Origin: WVZL01 sp041862375
Lineage (GTDB): Bacteria; Acidobacteriota; Aminicenantia; Aminicenantales; Aminicenantaceae
Direction of reading: 5' to 3'
Assembly (NCBI GenBank): GCA_041862375.1
Contig: JBGVTE010000054.1
Span: 1 to 64,000, forward strand
DNA: 64,000 bases
The notes beneath the pieces are model-generated. The model saw only the letters and a list, made by a program, of their open reading frames with translations. It had not been told where the DNA came from and made no database searches. Position numbers and translations under genes: made by a program. Shown piece after piece: positions 62,878 to 64,000 of this stretch (position 1 is the first letter of the stretch; each line of letters opens with the position of its first letter).

Positions 62878-62905
62878 TTGACTTCTACCCTGTTTAACAT
62901 ATACT
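62878..62905 (+). promoter_or_regulatory. DUF6599 gene promoter
   Basis: TTGACT (62878-62883), 16-bp spacer, TATACT (62900-62905), each one mismatch from consensus. Predicted transcript start is about 80 bp before the ATG at 62991. Confidence 0.6.
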
Positions 62906-62990
62906 AATTGAAGCTGTTTTACCCAGGAAAGAGGTAAGAATGAAAGAAGATGCTATTTTGACAATAATTTAATCTAGGCTAAGGCAAGAG

Positions 62991-63917
62991 ATGTCGAAGA
63001 AAGTGGTCACTTTAGGTTCTGTACTCGTTTTCTCTTTTCTGCTTTCCCTTTCTATTTACTTATTCTGTAATGAAACTCCGGGAGATATTCTCCCCGGACA
63101 TCGAGAAATTGGGGCCTGGGAGAGAAGAGAAGAACCCGAATATTATAATGGGGACGAGCTATTCGGCTACATAGATGGTGGCGCAGAGATTTTCCTCCAG
63201 TATGGGTTCAAGGAACTTTACCTCAGCCGCTACACATTAACTACCGAAGGAAAAGAGAAAGAGATTACCTTAGAAGTTTACAGAATGGAATCTCCCGCTG
63301 ATGCCTTCGGGATATTCTCCGGGAAAAGGGAAGGGGATGAGGAAGTATCACAGCGCATCGATGCTTTAAACTGGAAGAGCGAGACTCAGATAAGCCTGGT
63401 CAAGGCTGAGTATTTCGTCAATATCGTTGGTTTTGACTGCGAGGAAAAAGAACTTGAGGAGTTTTCAGCCTTTGTTGCCCGGAGAATTAGAGGAAAAGTT
63501 GAGCTTCCTCCGGAGCTATCACTGCTTCCTTCACGGAATCTGCGCCCCGGGAGCGAAACATACATAAAAGGTCACGTTCAGGCTTCGACAGAATCGGTTC
63601 TCCTGGAAGAGGATTTCTGGGAGTTTAAGGGAAAGGCCAGAGCTGTATGCGCCAAGTATGGCCCTTCAAACTCAAAGCTTGTCATCATTGATTTTAAAGA
63701 GAAAAAAAGAAACCTTACGGAAAAAGTAAAGAAGCTGTTCAAAGAATACCTGAATGATGTTGTGGTTAAAGAAAGAATAATCCAGGCAGAAAATGCCTTG
63801 GGATACTTCTTCCTTTTCAAGCATGAAGGAGATAAGGCTGTGCTCATAACTGGGGCAAGGGATTTGGGAATCGCTGCTTTACTCCTCAGAGACGCTCTGG
63901 AAAGAATAAAAAAATAA
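62991..63917 (+). CDS. DUF6599 family exported protein
   Basis: 308-residue protein with a signal (about 5-26) and a two-part beta-rich body. GDELFGYIDGGAEIFLQYGFKELYLSRY and VYRMESPADAFGIFSGKREGDE are hallmarks of the DUF6599 family, which I associate with Aminicenantes and other anaerobic environmental genomes; its function is unknown. The ATG is preceded by AAGGCAAGAG. It is divergent from the kinase operon with 295 bp between starts, so joint regulation is possible. The next 83 bp to the window end hold nothing I can identify. Confidence 0.82.
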   Translation: MSKKVVTLGSVLVFSFLLSLSIYLFCNETPGDILPGHREIGAWERREEPEYYNGDELFGYIDGGAEIFLQYGFKELYLSRYTLTTEGKEKEITLEVYRMESPADAFGIFSGKREGDEEVSQRIDALNWKSETQISLVKAEYFVNIVGFDCEEKELEEFSAFVARRIRGKVELPPELSLLPSRNLRPGSETYIKGHVQASTESVLLEEDFWEFKGKARAVCAKYGPSNSKLVIIDFKEKKRNLTEKVKKLFKEYLNDVVVKERIIQAENALGYFFLFKHEGDKAVLITGARDLGIAALLLRDALERIKK

Positions 63918-64000
63918 TCTACAGGCAAAGCTTTGAATACTTTATAAAGAGTCTAGGGAGAATAAGCAAAGGCGAGCAGAACTGTTCAGAATGGGAATCC

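Noticed and set aside
1..64000. CRISPR arrays, prophage, insertion sequences or a replication origin
   Set aside because: No regularly spaced repeats, no transposase, integrase or phage structural genes, and no dnaA-box cluster were seen.

Overview
The window reads as a chromosomal segment of a Gram-negative (diderm), AT-rich bacterium, carrying mainly housekeeping genes. An outer membrane is indicated by an Omp85 protein, TamB, a SurA-like chaperone, a FadL-type barrel, a type IV pilus secretin and several lipoproteins. Gene style points to a deep non-proteobacterial lineage: PEGA-domain Ser/Thr kinase, DUF6599 protein, spermidine-synthase-like membrane protein, DUF1177 protein and dense overlapping operons. 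Candidatus Aminicenantes or a neighbour is my best guess; this is inference from gene content, not from a marker-gene search. There is no phage, CRISPR array or insertion sequence. The only mobile-type sequence is a REP/MITE-like hairpin at the left edge.

Layout. 0.1-0.2 kb: REP-like inverted repeat. 0.4-6.7 kb: SppA protease, an M1-type metallopeptidase, an NCS1 permease and a DUF1177 protein. 6.7-11.4 kb (minus): phosphohexomutase, FtsB-like protein, UvrD-type helicase with an iron-sulfur RecB-like nuclease. 11.5-14.6 kb: spermidine-synthase-like membrane protein and an exported Pcm, tail to tail. 15.0-22.4 kb (plus): coaD, then pilMNOPQ and two lipoproteins. 22.4-31.0 kb (minus): DUF465, an Asd-like pseudoenzyme, msbA, yicC, gmk, coaBC, uracil-DNA glycosylase, priA. 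31.0-33.8 kb: a possible structured RNA, tRNA-Phe, small orphan genes, galU. 34.0-41.6 kb: fadL-type porin, nifU-like, clpB, a divergent acidic small protein, mutS. 41.7-58.6 kb: pgsA (plus) facing a long minus-strand run of hslV, hslU, lipoprotein, FAH hydrolase, transaldolase, acyl-CoA carboxylase (three subunits), tamB, seven-POTRA Omp85, SurA-like, fabD. 58.6-62.7 kb: a 20-codon hydrophobic mini-ORF and a kinase/PEGA/TPR/TonB operon. 63.0-63.9 kb: a DUF6599 protein.

The genes group into envelope building (pgsA, fabD, msbA, Omp85, TamB, SurA-like, galU), pilus assembly, proteostasis (clpB, hslUV, sppA), DNA maintenance (mutS, uracil glycosylase, helicase-nuclease, priA) and cofactor/nucleotide supply (coaBC, coaD, gmk).

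The most interesting observations are conserved proteins that have lost catalytic motifs. PriA lacks its Walker A motif and the GRAGR arginines, and an Asd homologue lacks the catalytic Cys, Arg and His. Others are the kinase operon, whose proteins share duplicated TPR and PEGA modules, the seven-POTRA Omp85 beside TamB, the FeS helicase-nuclease, the nested inverted repeats before tRNA-Phe, and two tiny ORFs with strong ribosome binding sites. I did not find one clear, self-contained novel system.
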